Below are positions 35,940-44,199 of a stretch of DNA of 64,000 bases, piece by piece. Positions within the stretch are counted from its first letter, which is position 1. Each line of letters starts with the position of its first letter. A program made the position numbers and the translations under genes. The DNA is taken from positions 18,153 through 82,152 of the forward strand of contig DAVZGP010000010.1 in the NCBI GenBank assembly GCA_052274345.1, written 5' to 3'. This DNA is from Clostridium_AD sp937920395. GTDB taxonomy: Bacteria > Bacillota > Clostridia > Clostridiales > Clostridiaceae. Under the pieces are notes generated by a model. The model saw only the letters and a list, made by a program, of their open reading frames with translations, had not been told where the DNA came from and searched no databases.

Positions 35940-38900
35940 TTAAGGTGCAAGGATTGTTTTTATAATATCATAGCTTTTTTTATTACGTGAAACATAATTT
36001 GGCTTTTCCCAAGTGCTCCAAGTAAATGCTCTATTTCCTGAATCATAAATGTTTTTTGGGAAATGATAATCTATCTTTTTCGTTATTTTATCCTTAATAA
36101 TAACAGACCCCACTATACCTTCAGTTGTTCTCACTCTTAACTTATCTATCACATTAACTGTCCCTTTATTTTTCTTGTCATCTAATACTAGTAGGCTAGA
36201 TGGATCTGTAACGTTTAATTGTGTCCATGGGATTCTTATATAAAGCCTAGTACCCTCAAAATAAAAATTATTAATGTTATCATCAAAGTTCCCTTGCACC
36301 AAAGTGGATTCATTTTCAAAAATACTAGTAGTTGTCAAACTAGTATAATAAGATCCTTTACTTGTATTATAAGTTGGTGTTACCAATAGATTGGCCTTAT
36401 TTTTATTTTGTATGTTAATTTCATACTCAACACCTGACCAATTTTCATTTTTATTAGGTGTTAGCATATGTTCTCCCTTCCTTTTATCAATAGTATCCAA
36501 ATAAATCAACAAACTTTTTTTATTAAAATCAGGTAATTTGTCAAAACTTGATTTTATATACAGGTAAGATTCATCTGCTGTATATGCTATTGATTGTAAG
36601 GGTTTTACTGCCTTGATCGTTGTAGAATAGTCTTTGGGAACTGGTGATTCTAAAGCTAAAATCCCATAATTCTGAGCAGGTTCAATCATGTTATGCCATA
36701 AATTACTTCTCTCAGACGGTATCATTAAAGACGCTGTGCTAGGCCCACTGCTCCCCCATTCGTCAGCCCATTCATAAATAAGACCACCCATACAGCCGCT
36801 GTTTTTTATTATATTCATCATAGTTGCTATTCCTTGTCCTTGTATAACCTCACTATTTTCACCCTTTGCGTATCCAAGTCCTTTTATTCGAGCTGCCCCC
36901 ATATTTGTAGGAATACCAAATTCACTTACTAAAACAGGATATTTTTTTTGAGTTTTCATAAACTTGTCCATGTATTGTTTGTAGAAAGTATATCCAGGTT
37001 TAACCTTACCTGTTTCCCCCGCCATAAACCCTGGATGATCAGGGAAAATGTTATAAGCACCAAAGAATCCACACTTAACCTTGCTTGAAATGTTAATATT
37101 ATTAATATCAATTGTAGCCAAGTCATCAATCCTGTTAACCCCTGCCTTATCGTGATGAAGAACATCAAGTTCCGGTATCATTGTAATTGCCACTGGATGT
37201 TGCATCTTGTACACCTTTTGCTCATATTTATATATTTCATCACTAATGGATGCTAGCCATGATTCTGTCGGATTAGAATTAATTCCAGATGAAACATATT
37301 CTCCTTTATATTTATATAGTGGATTGGCTTTATTAGTTGCTATCACATTAGTTGTGTTTAAGCCTGGATCTGCTAAATATCCAAGTACGTACCCTGAAAC
37401 ATCATTAATATATAAATCTGAATCTTGTCCATCATTTATTTTAACTGATGTTTTTCCATGAATAGCATTAATAGTATCCTGCGTAGCCTTTTGGTAAGCT
37501 TTTTTATAATCTTTACTAATAAAATTTTGATCCTTTTTCTGATCCTTTACCGATATATTTTGAAACAAATATAACTTCTTATCTGGATTAAGAGAATTAT
37601 AAATATCAAGTGCACGATAAAATCCACAAGGCATAAGTGTATAAACTCTTATGCAGTTAACATTCATCTTTCCTATCTTTTGGAGCCACGACGAATATAC
37701 TATGTTATCGCTTGGAAATTTTCCTTTAGCAATACCTGGCATGGAAGTTCCTATATCCACTCCTTTCACGTACATCTTATTCCAAACTCCATTTTGATAA
37801 ACAGACATATACTTAGAAGAAACCTTTGACGCAAGATTCGTACCATCTTTAGTAATCCCTTCGTTAGACTTAAAAACAATATTTTTGTCCAATGGTTTAA
37901 GTTCTTTTAATACCTTTGACATAAACGGTTGATAAAAATTCCAATAAAAATATGAATTATCGCCTTCACTATCAATGCTGAACATTTTATATAAATTTGC
38001 TGCACCTAAAAATGAATATGCTTTTACAGTTTCCCTATAGTCACAAAAATCACCAGCAAAGTAATATGTTTTTTTAACACTAGATTTATTCATGATAATT
38101 GCAGCAAATTTCTCTCCTAGTCCAAATAATTTCATTTGTTTTGCTCCGTCAGCTGTCAAATTCAAATCATACCAAGCAATAACTGATTTATCGTCTTTTG
38201 GTTTTACAATTTCAAACCAGTTATAATAATTAATAGTTTTTAGATTAAACCCTTTGCCGCTGGTCATTGAAAAGTTTATTGATTTTCCTTTAAAGTCTTT
38301 TCCCTGTTTAAGAATTATAATTCTATTATTCCCCGCTATTACTATTCCTGCGCCAGTTATGTCCCACTTTTTACCGTATTGTGATTCATATATTGTTTTA
38401 ATCCAATTTGGAACATCATGAGTAGATGACAAATCAGTAAAAAACTTGCCTGCCCAGCCAGTAAAGTTAACTCCAAATATATCAGAAAGTTCATTCGACA
38501 CACTTGCCTTTGTAGGCTCTTTTGCTATATTATATTCCCCAATAATAGTTGTTCCTTTAGCGGCCGATGTTGCAATTAAGCCAACTTCATCTTTAGTAAG
38601 GCCCGAAATACCCTTTGCTTCTTTACCATTGATTTTAGAGTCACCTGTTCCATAGGTATCTGAAATATAAATTACGTCTGGCACTTTTATTAATTTACTT
38701 AGAGGTTTATTTGAAAGTTTTCCATCAACAACAAAATTTCCATAATAATCTTTAGTCGTATTATACAATTTATTAGTATCTGGATTTTTTATTCTAAGGT
38801 GATCCATGGCCCAAAATAGTCCACTTTGTTTGCTATAATCTAATCCGGTTATTTTACCCTTTGATGACGATAGAATAGGAAAAGTTTTATTTAATACAAC

Positions 38901-39011
38901 TATTTGAAGATTCTTCTTTGGCATAATCCTCCACAATATAAAAGGTGTCAATAATGCTAAAAATAATGATACAAAAATTAATATTTTAATCTTAATATGT
39001 CTTATTCCCAT
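35940..39011 (-). CDS. Secreted glycoside-hydrolase-like protein with large N-terminal extension
   Basis: About 1023 residues. A signal anchor (about 8-28) is followed by a unique domain of about 350 residues with VIYISDTYGTG. The second half is related to the gene at 39054. It contains the opening MYVKGVDIGTSMPG, NVNCIRVYTLMPCGFYRALD, the probable catalytic-acid region VLVSEFGIPTNMG and IYEWADEWG, and a C-terminal beta-rich domain (about 860-1020). This looks like a TIM-barrel glycoside hydrolase (GH2/GH5-like clan). ATG 39011 was chosen with GAGGA 6 bases upstream. It is co-transcribed with the GT2 gene, suggesting trimming or transfer of its polymer. Confidence 0.78.
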   Translation of the reverse strand: MGIRHIKIKILIFVSLFLALLTPFILWRIMPKKNLQIVVLNKTFPILSSSKGKITGLDYSKQSGLFWAMDHLRIKNPDTNKLYNTTKDYYGNFVVDGKLSNKPLSKLIKVPDVIYISDTYGTGDSKINGKEAKGISGLTKDEVGLIATSAAKGTTIIGEYNIAKEPTKASVSNELSDIFGVNFTGWAGKFFTDLSSTHDVPNWIKTIYESQYGKKWDITGAGIVIAGNNRIIILKQGKDFKGKSINFSMTSGKGFNLKTINYYNWFEIVKPKDDKSVIAWYDLNLTADGAKQMKLFGLGEKFAAIIMNKSSVKKTYYFAGDFCDYRETVKAYSFLGAANLYKMFSIDSEGDNSYFYWNFYQPFMSKVLKELKPLDKNIVFKSNEGITKDGTNLASKVSSKYMSVYQNGVWNKMYVKGVDIGTSMPGIAKGKFPSDNIVYSSWLQKIGKMNVNCIRVYTLMPCGFYRALDIYNSLNPDKKLYLFQNISVKDQKKDQNFISKDYKKAYQKATQDTINAIHGKTSVKINDGQDSDLYINDVSGYVLGYLADPGLNTTNVIATNKANPLYKYKGEYVSSGINSNPTESWLASISDEIYKYEQKVYKMQHPVAITMIPELDVLHHDKAGVNRIDDLATIDINNINISSKVKCGFFGAYNIFPDHPGFMAGETGKVKPGYTFYKQYMDKFMKTQKKYPVLVSEFGIPTNMGAARIKGLGYAKGENSEVIQGQGIATMMNIIKNSGCMGGLIYEWADEWGSSGPSTASLMIPSERSNLWHNMIEPAQNYGILALESPVPKDYSTTIKAVKPLQSIAYTADESYLYIKSSFDKLPDFNKKSLLIYLDTIDKRKGEHMLTPNKNENWSGVEYEINIQNKNKANLLVTPTYNTSKGSYYTSLTTTSIFENESTLVQGNFDDNINNFYFEGTRLYIRIPWTQLNVTDPSSLLVLDDKKNKGTVNVIDKLRVRTTEGIVGSVIIKDKITKKIDYHFPKNIYDSGNRAFTWSTWEKPNYVSRNKKSYDIIKTILAP

Positions 39012-39053
39012 ATTCATTCCTCATTTACTATTTATTATTTGATCGAAAAGTTT

Positions 39054-41231
39054 TTATTTTAATTTTTGTAATGCCTTTTGTAAGATGTAATATGAAGGTT
39101 TTAATCTTTCATGATACGTAGGCTTTTCCCATGGTTTCCAATCATATTCACTCATTGTTAAATTCGCAGATCCACCATTTTTCATGTTTTCTACTCCAAA
39201 TTTAAACCCATCCACTTTTAACGGTGATATTTTTCCTTGTGCATACATATCATCAATCACATATTTCCCAGATGGATCCATAACATTAAGTAGTTGCCAC
39301 GGAATTCTTATTTCGATTTTCCCATTATTATAATTAAAATCACTAAGCGAATTAAAATCAGTATCCTTTGGATTTGCATTGCCATATTTAAGTAATCCAG
39401 TCTCATAACCAGTAAAAGGAATAGTAGTCCCTAGCTTTGGTACAACAAATTCTTTATTAAGATTTAGCATTATATGGTTGAATCTTCCTGTATTTTTAAT
39501 TTCATAAGATGGTTGTGTTTTTATTAGACTTGTTAAAACACCATATCTAAAATAATAATTGTCATAGTATGAATCTACTAGGATGTGTGAATCATTTTTT
39601 CCATGAATCTTAATTACGAAATCTGCACCGCTGCTAAACGTTGTCTTATAAGGAAGGAATTTTTTATTACCCTGCCCATTTATTGTGTCTATGGGTATCA
39701 ATAAAGTGTCATTTTTAAAATCATAATTTTTATCATCTATCATTAAATATACATACGCTTCGTCACTTTTGACATAAAGTTTAGTATTATCACTTGTAAC
39801 TAGTGGTTTATCATTGACCCAATCATCATAAATACCATCAATATAACAGATGCTTTTCTTATTTCCTGGATCAAGTGCTAAAAGACCAAAATGTTGTTCA
39901 TTTGTCTGTGCATTAAGCCAGAATGGTCTAGAATCTGGCAAGTCAAGATCATTATTGTTCCATGTTCTCTTAAACCATTCATCTTGCCACGAAAAATCTA
40001 ATCCTCCAGCAAGACCAGCGAAATGTATATCATTCATCATTTTCACTAACATATTCCCTTGAGCTTTCTCATCTACAAATCCCTGATTAAATCCCGTTAC
40101 TTTGTTTTCATGTGCTTTACCCCTTGAAGCTGGAATACCAAATTCCGATATTAAAACAGGCATAGTATGAAATTTTTTAATCTCCTCTAAATAAGCTAAA
40201 TAAGGATCTGGTTTTCCATCCGTACCTTTGAATTTAACATAATTAGTCTGAAGACTGAAGGTATCTGGGTAATAAGGGTACACATGATAAGATGCAAACA
40301 TACCTGCCTTAAAAGTATTATGGTATTTAACATGTTCCACATTAACTGTTACCAAGTCCTCATTTTTGTATGGTTCATTGGGATGTTTTAATGGGTCAGT
40401 TGTTACCCAGTTTGAAAATGCGACTGGTCTTTGCATTTTGTATTTTGTCATTTCATATTCTATAACCTTGTCTCCAATATCACAAAGAAAGGCTTCAAAA
40501 GGTGATGCTCCCTTTGTATAAAGATATTTACCATTATAATTAGTCCTACTCGGATTGTTTTGATTGCTGCTTACTACAAAAGCAGGGTCCCATTCTATAC
40601 CCAAAATCCACCCAATGACATACTTTGAAACATCTGATGTATAAGTACCGTCTGCATAACCTTTTTTAACTGGAATGTAAGCATTTCCGTGTAATACATC
40701 AACAGTCTCATTACCTGTTTTTATTACATCCTTTAATATCTTGTCATTATTTCCATAAACATCATTAATCGTTGCAATATCATTTTCATTGACCCACACG
40801 CCATGAAAAATATAAATAGGTTTTTTACCAGCCTCTTCAGCCTTCTTATTAAAATCATACAAAGCATTATAAAATTGAGGTCTTTGAATTGTATAAACTC
40901 TAATTGTATTTGCATTCATGTTAGCTATATAGCCAAACCATCTATAATATTCATCGTACGTGATTGCAACGTCTCCAGGAAAAGCGCCTGGTTTTCCAGC
41001 TCCAATATTAACCCCTTTTATAAACATTTTGTTCCACGTGCCTTTTTCTAAAACATAAAAAGAGTTTTTGTCCGTCTTACTTATATATCCTAATGTATTT
41101 TTGACTACTGCTGTACTCTCTTTATTACTCACATTCTTTTTTGAAAATATAAATAATGTAAGTGTTATTGTACTTAATAAAATAAATATTATAATACCAA
41201 TAAATATATTTTTTTTATTTTTAATCATCAT
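39054..41231 (-). CDS. Secreted glycoside-hydrolase-like TIM-barrel protein (paralogue)
   Basis: 725 residues. A signal anchor (about 8-28) is followed by a TIM-barrel-like domain with WNKMFIKGVNIGAGKPGAFP, NTIRVYTIQRPQFYNALYDF and PVLISEFGIPASRGKA (likely catalytic Glu), then DFSWQDEWFKRTW. The C-terminal beta domain (about 485-725) ends EWDYKPWEKP-like (YDWKPWEKPTYHERL), matching the 39011 gene (WSTWEKPNYVSRN). First gene of the four-gene operon, with AGGGGG upstream of the start. Paralogy of two adjacent proteins suggests two steps on one polymer. No specific GH family is claimed. Confidence 0.8.
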   Translation of the reverse strand: MMIKNKKNIFIGIIIFILLSTITLTLFIFSKKNVSNKESTAVVKNTLGYISKTDKNSFYVLEKGTWNKMFIKGVNIGAGKPGAFPGDVAITYDEYYRWFGYIANMNANTIRVYTIQRPQFYNALYDFNKKAEEAGKKPIYIFHGVWVNENDIATINDVYGNNDKILKDVIKTGNETVDVLHGNAYIPVKKGYADGTYTSDVSKYVIGWILGIEWDPAFVVSSNQNNPSRTNYNGKYLYTKGASPFEAFLCDIGDKVIEYEMTKYKMQRPVAFSNWVTTDPLKHPNEPYKNEDLVTVNVEHVKYHNTFKAGMFASYHVYPYYPDTFSLQTNYVKFKGTDGKPDPYLAYLEEIKKFHTMPVLISEFGIPASRGKAHENKVTGFNQGFVDEKAQGNMLVKMMNDIHFAGLAGGLDFSWQDEWFKRTWNNNDLDLPDSRPFWLNAQTNEQHFGLLALDPGNKKSICYIDGIYDDWVNDKPLVTSDNTKLYVKSDEAYVYLMIDDKNYDFKNDTLLIPIDTINGQGNKKFLPYKTTFSSGADFVIKIHGKNDSHILVDSYYDNYYFRYGVLTSLIKTQPSYEIKNTGRFNHIMLNLNKEFVVPKLGTTIPFTGYETGLLKYGNANPKDTDFNSLSDFNYNNGKIEIRIPWQLLNVMDPSGKYVIDDMYAQGKISPLKVDGFKFGVENMKNGGSANLTMSEYDWKPWEKPTYHERLKPSYYILQKALQKLK

Positions 41232-41398
41232 TTTAAAGTCCCCCTAAACACGGTAGAAATAAATTCTATATTTTAATTTAATTATCTTAATTATCTTAAA
41301 TTCTACAATCTATGCTTATTCCCTTTATTTTTTTATTTTTTTTTGCTCATCAAATTGTCTTGTTATTCGACATGTTTTGCAGTAGTTGTGCGTTTTTA

Positions 41399-41434
41399 AA
41401 TAAAACAAAAAGCAGCAACACATAATTATTGCTG
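41399..41434 (-). terminator. Terminator after 91-residue gene
   Basis: On the minus strand, AGCAATAATTATGTGTTGCT folds into a short hairpin and is followed by GCTTTTTGTTTTAT, just downstream of the gene ending at 41444. Confidence 0.7.
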
Positions 41435-41443
41435 GTTCTCTCT

Positions 41444-41719
41444 CTAAACTGTTTCCCTTAAAACTTCTGTTATCTCTTCAGTTACCAAATCAATCCATAT
41501 ACTGTATTTGTTGTTTTCTCTCATGTAGTGAAATGATACCCAATTTCTTGCTACCCTTTTGTGGCTATTTATTTTATATGCAAAACAATGTTTAGCAAAA
41601 GTAACCTTTTTCCACTGCGTAGTATTGTCTTCGAATCCGTTTAGCTTGCAATAATCAGCAAGTAATCTCTTACCCTTTTTTACAGTTATCCTGCTTTTGA
41701 ATAACCCAATTAAATGCAT
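41444..41719 (-). CDS. Hypothetical protein, 91 residues
   Basis: Not recognised. A small basic protein with a possible beta-alpha start (LIGLFKSRITVKKGKRLL) and many aromatic and Lys residues. It has no signal peptide or membrane helix. ATG 41719 follows a strong GGGAGGA site and the gene ends in a hairpin terminator, so it is a genuine monocistronic gene. It sits immediately beyond the antitoxin-like pair and the Cascade locus, in the same direction. Confidence 0.7.
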   Translation of the reverse strand: MHLIGLFKSRITVKKGKRLLADYCKLNGFEDNTTQWKKVTFAKHCFAYKINSHKRVARNWVSFHYMRENNKYSIWIDLVTEEITEVLRETV

Positions 41720-41778
41720 ATAAATCCTCCCTGTATTATAGATTCATTACATTATTATATGCATCAAAATCCGATAAG

Positions 41779-41934
41779 TCATAAGAACATTATGATGTCG
41801 TAGAATAAATACTTTAACAACGAAAAAACTACTGAAATTATATCTCTATAACTTTCAGTAGTTAATAAATTCACATCAGATATCCCATCTTCGCCTAGCT
41901 TCGCATTTCCATTTTTCGCTTCTTGTTTATTCAT
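41779..41934 (-). other. Possible 51-codon ORF overlapping direct repeat A (weak)
   Basis: An open frame from ATG 41934 reads through repeat A (TTESYRDII-like segment) and ends at TGA 41779. There is no ribosome binding site. The same frame is partly preserved through repeat B. It is more likely a remnant of a duplicated gene end or a chance frame over a terminator. Confidence 0.25.
41804..41864. repeat. ~60-bp direct repeat A (downstream of antitoxin-like pair), with hairpin
   Basis: Nearly identical to 42488-42545. It contains the arms AACTACTGAAA / TTTCAGTAGTT around ATATCTCTATA, with an A-tract that is a T-tract on the minus strand, so it also works as a terminator for the gene ending at 41976. 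Confidence 0.85.
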
Positions 41935-41975
41935 TTACACATAACAGGCTGCTTATGTGGCCCATTTATTGGTTA

Positions 41976-42191
41976 CTAATTTAAATCAAATTTTTGTCTT
42001 GAATTAATATAAATACTAAGATCCTCTATAATATATTCTCTTCCAGTAGTGTGTAATGCTTCATAACTCGCATTAATATAGTCAAAAACTCTGTAATTAT
42101 TAAAGAGGTCTAAAGCTTCCTTACCCTTTAGATTTTTAGAATTTTTATAATTTTCTATACAATACACTAAAAAATCCAATTTATCTTCCAT
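41976..42191 (-). CDS. DUF3791-like small protein (antitoxin-like)
   Basis: 71 residues, with the pattern DKLDFLVYCIENYKNSKNLK, GKEALDLFNNYRVFDYI, ALHTTGREYIIEDLSIYI. This matches my recollection of the DUF3791 family, usually encoded next to DUF3990-type (ADP-ribosyltransferase-like) toxins. No such toxin gene is present here. ATG 42191 was chosen with GAGGAGG 7 bases upstream; the longer frame overlaps the preceding stop. It follows the 42194 gene by 2 bases, so they are translationally linked. Confidence 0.72.
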   Translation of the reverse strand: MEDKLDFLVYCIENYKNSKNLKGKEALDLFNNYRVFDYINASYEALHTTGREYIIEDLSIYINSRQKFDLN

Positions 42192-42193
42192 TC

Positions 42194-42436
42194 TCATGCC
42201 TCCTCAGGGAAAACAATTTTCCCTGTTTTTATTTCTTCAATATAAATATTGTAAAGCGTAGGCACACTTAAATGCCAAACCTTCGTCTCCTGTTGCTCCA
42301 GCTTTTCGTATAGTTTTGATGAATAAAGATTGTTTAAGGCCTCTTTATCAGAAATAATCATCTCATTTGCAATCATTTTTACTAAGCGGGATACAATTAC
42401 CTGTAAAATGGTTTGAAATTCCTTCACTTCATTCAT
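42194..42436 (-). CDS. Small antitoxin-like protein paired with the DUF3791-like gene
   Basis: 80 residues from ATG 42436, helical: EVKEFQTILQVIVSRLVKMI, ISDKEALNNLYSSKLYEKL, then WHLSVPTLYNIYIEEIKTG ending FPEEA. This resembles the first partner of DUF3791/DUF3990 loci. ATG 42436 or 42439 lies behind AAGGAGGG; 42436 gives 6-base spacing. It lies downstream of the cas5-rpn gene after a terminator-like repeat and next to a second copy of that repeat. Function unknown, but antitoxin-like behaviour is plausible. Confidence 0.68.
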   Translation of the reverse strand: MNEVKEFQTILQVIVSRLVKMIANEMIISDKEALNNLYSSKLYEKLEQQETKVWHLSVPTLYNIYIEEIKTGKIVFPEEA

Positions 42437-42487
42437 CATAAACCCTCCTTTATATCTAAATCTAACTGACCAATATAATGTAGACAA

Positions 42488-42545
42488 AATAAACACTTTA
42501 ACAAAAAAACTACTAAAATTATATCTCTATAACTTTCAGTAGTTA
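42488..42545. repeat. ~60-bp direct repeat B (between cas5-rpn and antitoxin-like pair), with hairpin
   Basis: Nearly identical to repeat A at 41804-41864, in the same orientation. On the minus strand the hairpin CTACTGAAA / TTTTAGTAG followed by TTTTTTTG is a good terminator for the cas operon ending at 42571. Confidence 0.85.
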
Positions 42546-42570
42546 CCTCTTGAGAACTTGTTTAAGCTTG

Positions 42571-44196
42571 CTAATGTATAATGTTCTTTACTATCTCTCT
42601 TACATATTCTACATCAAAATCATTTATCTCCGAAATATATTCTACAGAAAGTCCCTTACTGTATTGTTTCAATATCAATTGTTTTATTCCTTCTTCTCTT
42701 CCTTCTTCTCTTCCTTCTTCTCTTCCTTCTTCTCTTCCTTCTTCCTTGTAGTGCAATCTTCTAATCTCGTCTATACTCAATTTAAATGCACCTCCATTTT
42801 TTTTTTTATATTCTTCATATTTTTTTTCTATCTCTGGATCTTTAATTAAAAATAAATATTCTAAAAAATCTACTAATGCTTTTATTTGATCATTATTCTT
42901 AACTTTATCATAGCCCTTTAATTCCGCTGCTAATTTTATTTTTGCCTTTATTATATCTTCATCATGTACTCCTGTTTCTAGTAAACTTTTTGCCATTTTA
43001 AAAACTAATTTCAATGGATTGTTATTGTTAATTTTTTCAAGCTTTATTTTTTCTACATCGATAGTTTTAAAATTATATATTAGTATTTCATTTTTCAACT
43101 CTGGCAATTCATAAACATATCTTTTATCTTTTCCTTGCTCACCTTTATAAGTGTATATTGCTGCAGCCACTATTTCTGACTCATCATTATTTTTATATCT
43201 AAATTTATCCCATATTCTATAAAAGTATCTGAACATTCTTTCTCCAAAAACTTTATAACCACTACTATAGCTTTGTACCTCTACGTGAATAAATAAGATC
43301 TTACTTCCTTTATCTTTTAATCTAACTTTTATTATTTTATCAGATATTACCTTTTCGCTACTATCCTTGTCAAATATGTCTTTCTGTATTTCCAGTAGTT
43401 CCTTATCTAAGGATTCTGTTCCTAATTTCCAATCTATTTTATCAAATATCTCTGGAAAAAGTAATTCTACTACTTCTACTTCGAATGCTTCTAAAATAGA
43501 CTTCCAAGCTGCATCATTCATGTTTGTAAAAATAAATGGAGTAGTTATATACTGATTATCCCTGGGTTCTAGAGCTATTGGCAATCGTTCTTCATATTTC
43601 CATGAATCTACCTGCTGATCTACTAAATTAGAAGGATCCTTTTTTTCTTGTTTAATTTCAAAATAATCTCTAATAAATAAACTGTCCACATTTTCACAAG
43701 AATTTATTTCTTTAAGGCCTACTACCCTAGCATCCGTGATATTGGCGTAATGATCATTTTTACCTAGATATGGCATGTATTCAAAACTATTTTCTAAAAA
43801 ACTATAAATGATTTTTCCCATGTTTTTATTATCATCAATTAGTATATAAATATCCCAGCTAGGTTTTTCAAGCCATTGTTCTTTTACTATAAGGTTTCCA
43901 CCCACCTCACCAGATGCATATCCCACAGAATTATTAAAAGCTTGAATCTTTTTAGCAATATATCCCCTATCGTTTCTTGGTACTATAGAAATGTTCAAAC
44001 TATTTAATTCACTATAAAACTTTGGGTATTGTAATTCCTTTTGAAAATTATAACCTTCAAGCCCAATTGCAGCTCCTATAATTCCAAGTATCGCTATTTT
44101 GTGAATATTACCATAGGTAAAATATAAGTATGTATTTACATCCGGCTTTTTAAAGAAGGCTGTCTCTCCAGATAAGGTGAATTTTAATGCCATCAT
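42571..44196 (-). CDS. cas5: Cas5 (type I-B-like) fused to Rpn-family PD-(D/E)XK nuclease
   Basis: 541 residues. Residues 1-226 are Cas5: MALKFTLSGETAFFKKPDVN at the start, TYGNIHKIAILGIIGA, FNNSVGYASGEVGGNLIVKE, QWLEKPSWDIYI and a C-terminal YEERLPIALE then PFIFTNM. At residue about 227 the frame runs directly into a complete Rpn-family domain. It begins NDAAWKSILEAF, has FPEIFDKIDWKLGTESLDKEL, D286 in SDKIIKVRLKD and E306-x-Q308 in FIHVEVQSY (the PD-(D/E)XK core), then FGERMFRYFYRIWDKF. It ends in the Rpn-typical EEGR repeats and a small C-terminal helix. The last about 20 residues of a usual Cas5 are absent. The start is 3 bases after the cas7 stop, with the GAAGAGGT site inside the end of cas7. 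The nuclease core looks intact by eye. Confidence 0.85.
   Translation of the reverse strand: MMALKFTLSGETAFFKKPDVNTYLYFTYGNIHKIAILGIIGAAIGLEGYNFQKELQYPKFYSELNSLNISIVPRNDRGYIAKKIQAFNNSVGYASGEVGGNLIVKEQWLEKPSWDIYILIDDNKNMGKIIYSFLENSFEYMPYLGKNDHYANITDARVVGLKEINSCENVDSLFIRDYFEIKQEKKDPSNLVDQQVDSWKYEERLPIALEPRDNQYITTPFIFTNMNDAAWKSILEAFEVEVVELLFPEIFDKIDWKLGTESLDKELLEIQKDIFDKDSSEKVISDKIIKVRLKDKGSKILFIHVEVQSYSSGYKVFGERMFRYFYRIWDKFRYKNNDESEIVAAAIYTYKGEQGKDKRYVYELPELKNEILIYNFKTIDVEKIKLEKINNNNPLKLVFKMAKSLLETGVHDEDIIKAKIKLAAELKGYDKVKNNDQIKALVDFLEYLFLIKDPEIEKKYEEYKKKNGGAFKLSIDEIRRLHYKEEGREEGREEGREEGREEGIKQLILKQYSKGLSVEYISEINDFDVEYVREIVKNIIH
42688..42744 (-). repeat. 12-bp tandem repeat encoding EEGR units in cas5-rpn
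   Basis: About five in-frame units encode EEGR before IKQLILKQYSKG. It is a simple repeat in the linker of the Rpn C-terminal region, and copy change would keep the frame. Confidence 0.9.
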
Positions 44197-44199
44197 ATT

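Noticed and set aside
41232..41443. c-di-GMP or other riboswitch before the GT2 operon
   Set aside because: No recognisable aptamer motif was seen in the leader.
42550..42849. Plus-strand Phe/Ser-rich ORF over the end of cas5-rpn
   Set aside because: Shadow of the EEGR-encoding repeat.
42571..44196. CRISPR-associated transposon (CAST)
   Set aside because: No tnsA/B/C or tniQ gene and no transposon ends; Rpn is called a putative transposase by name only and is a PD-(D/E)XK nuclease.
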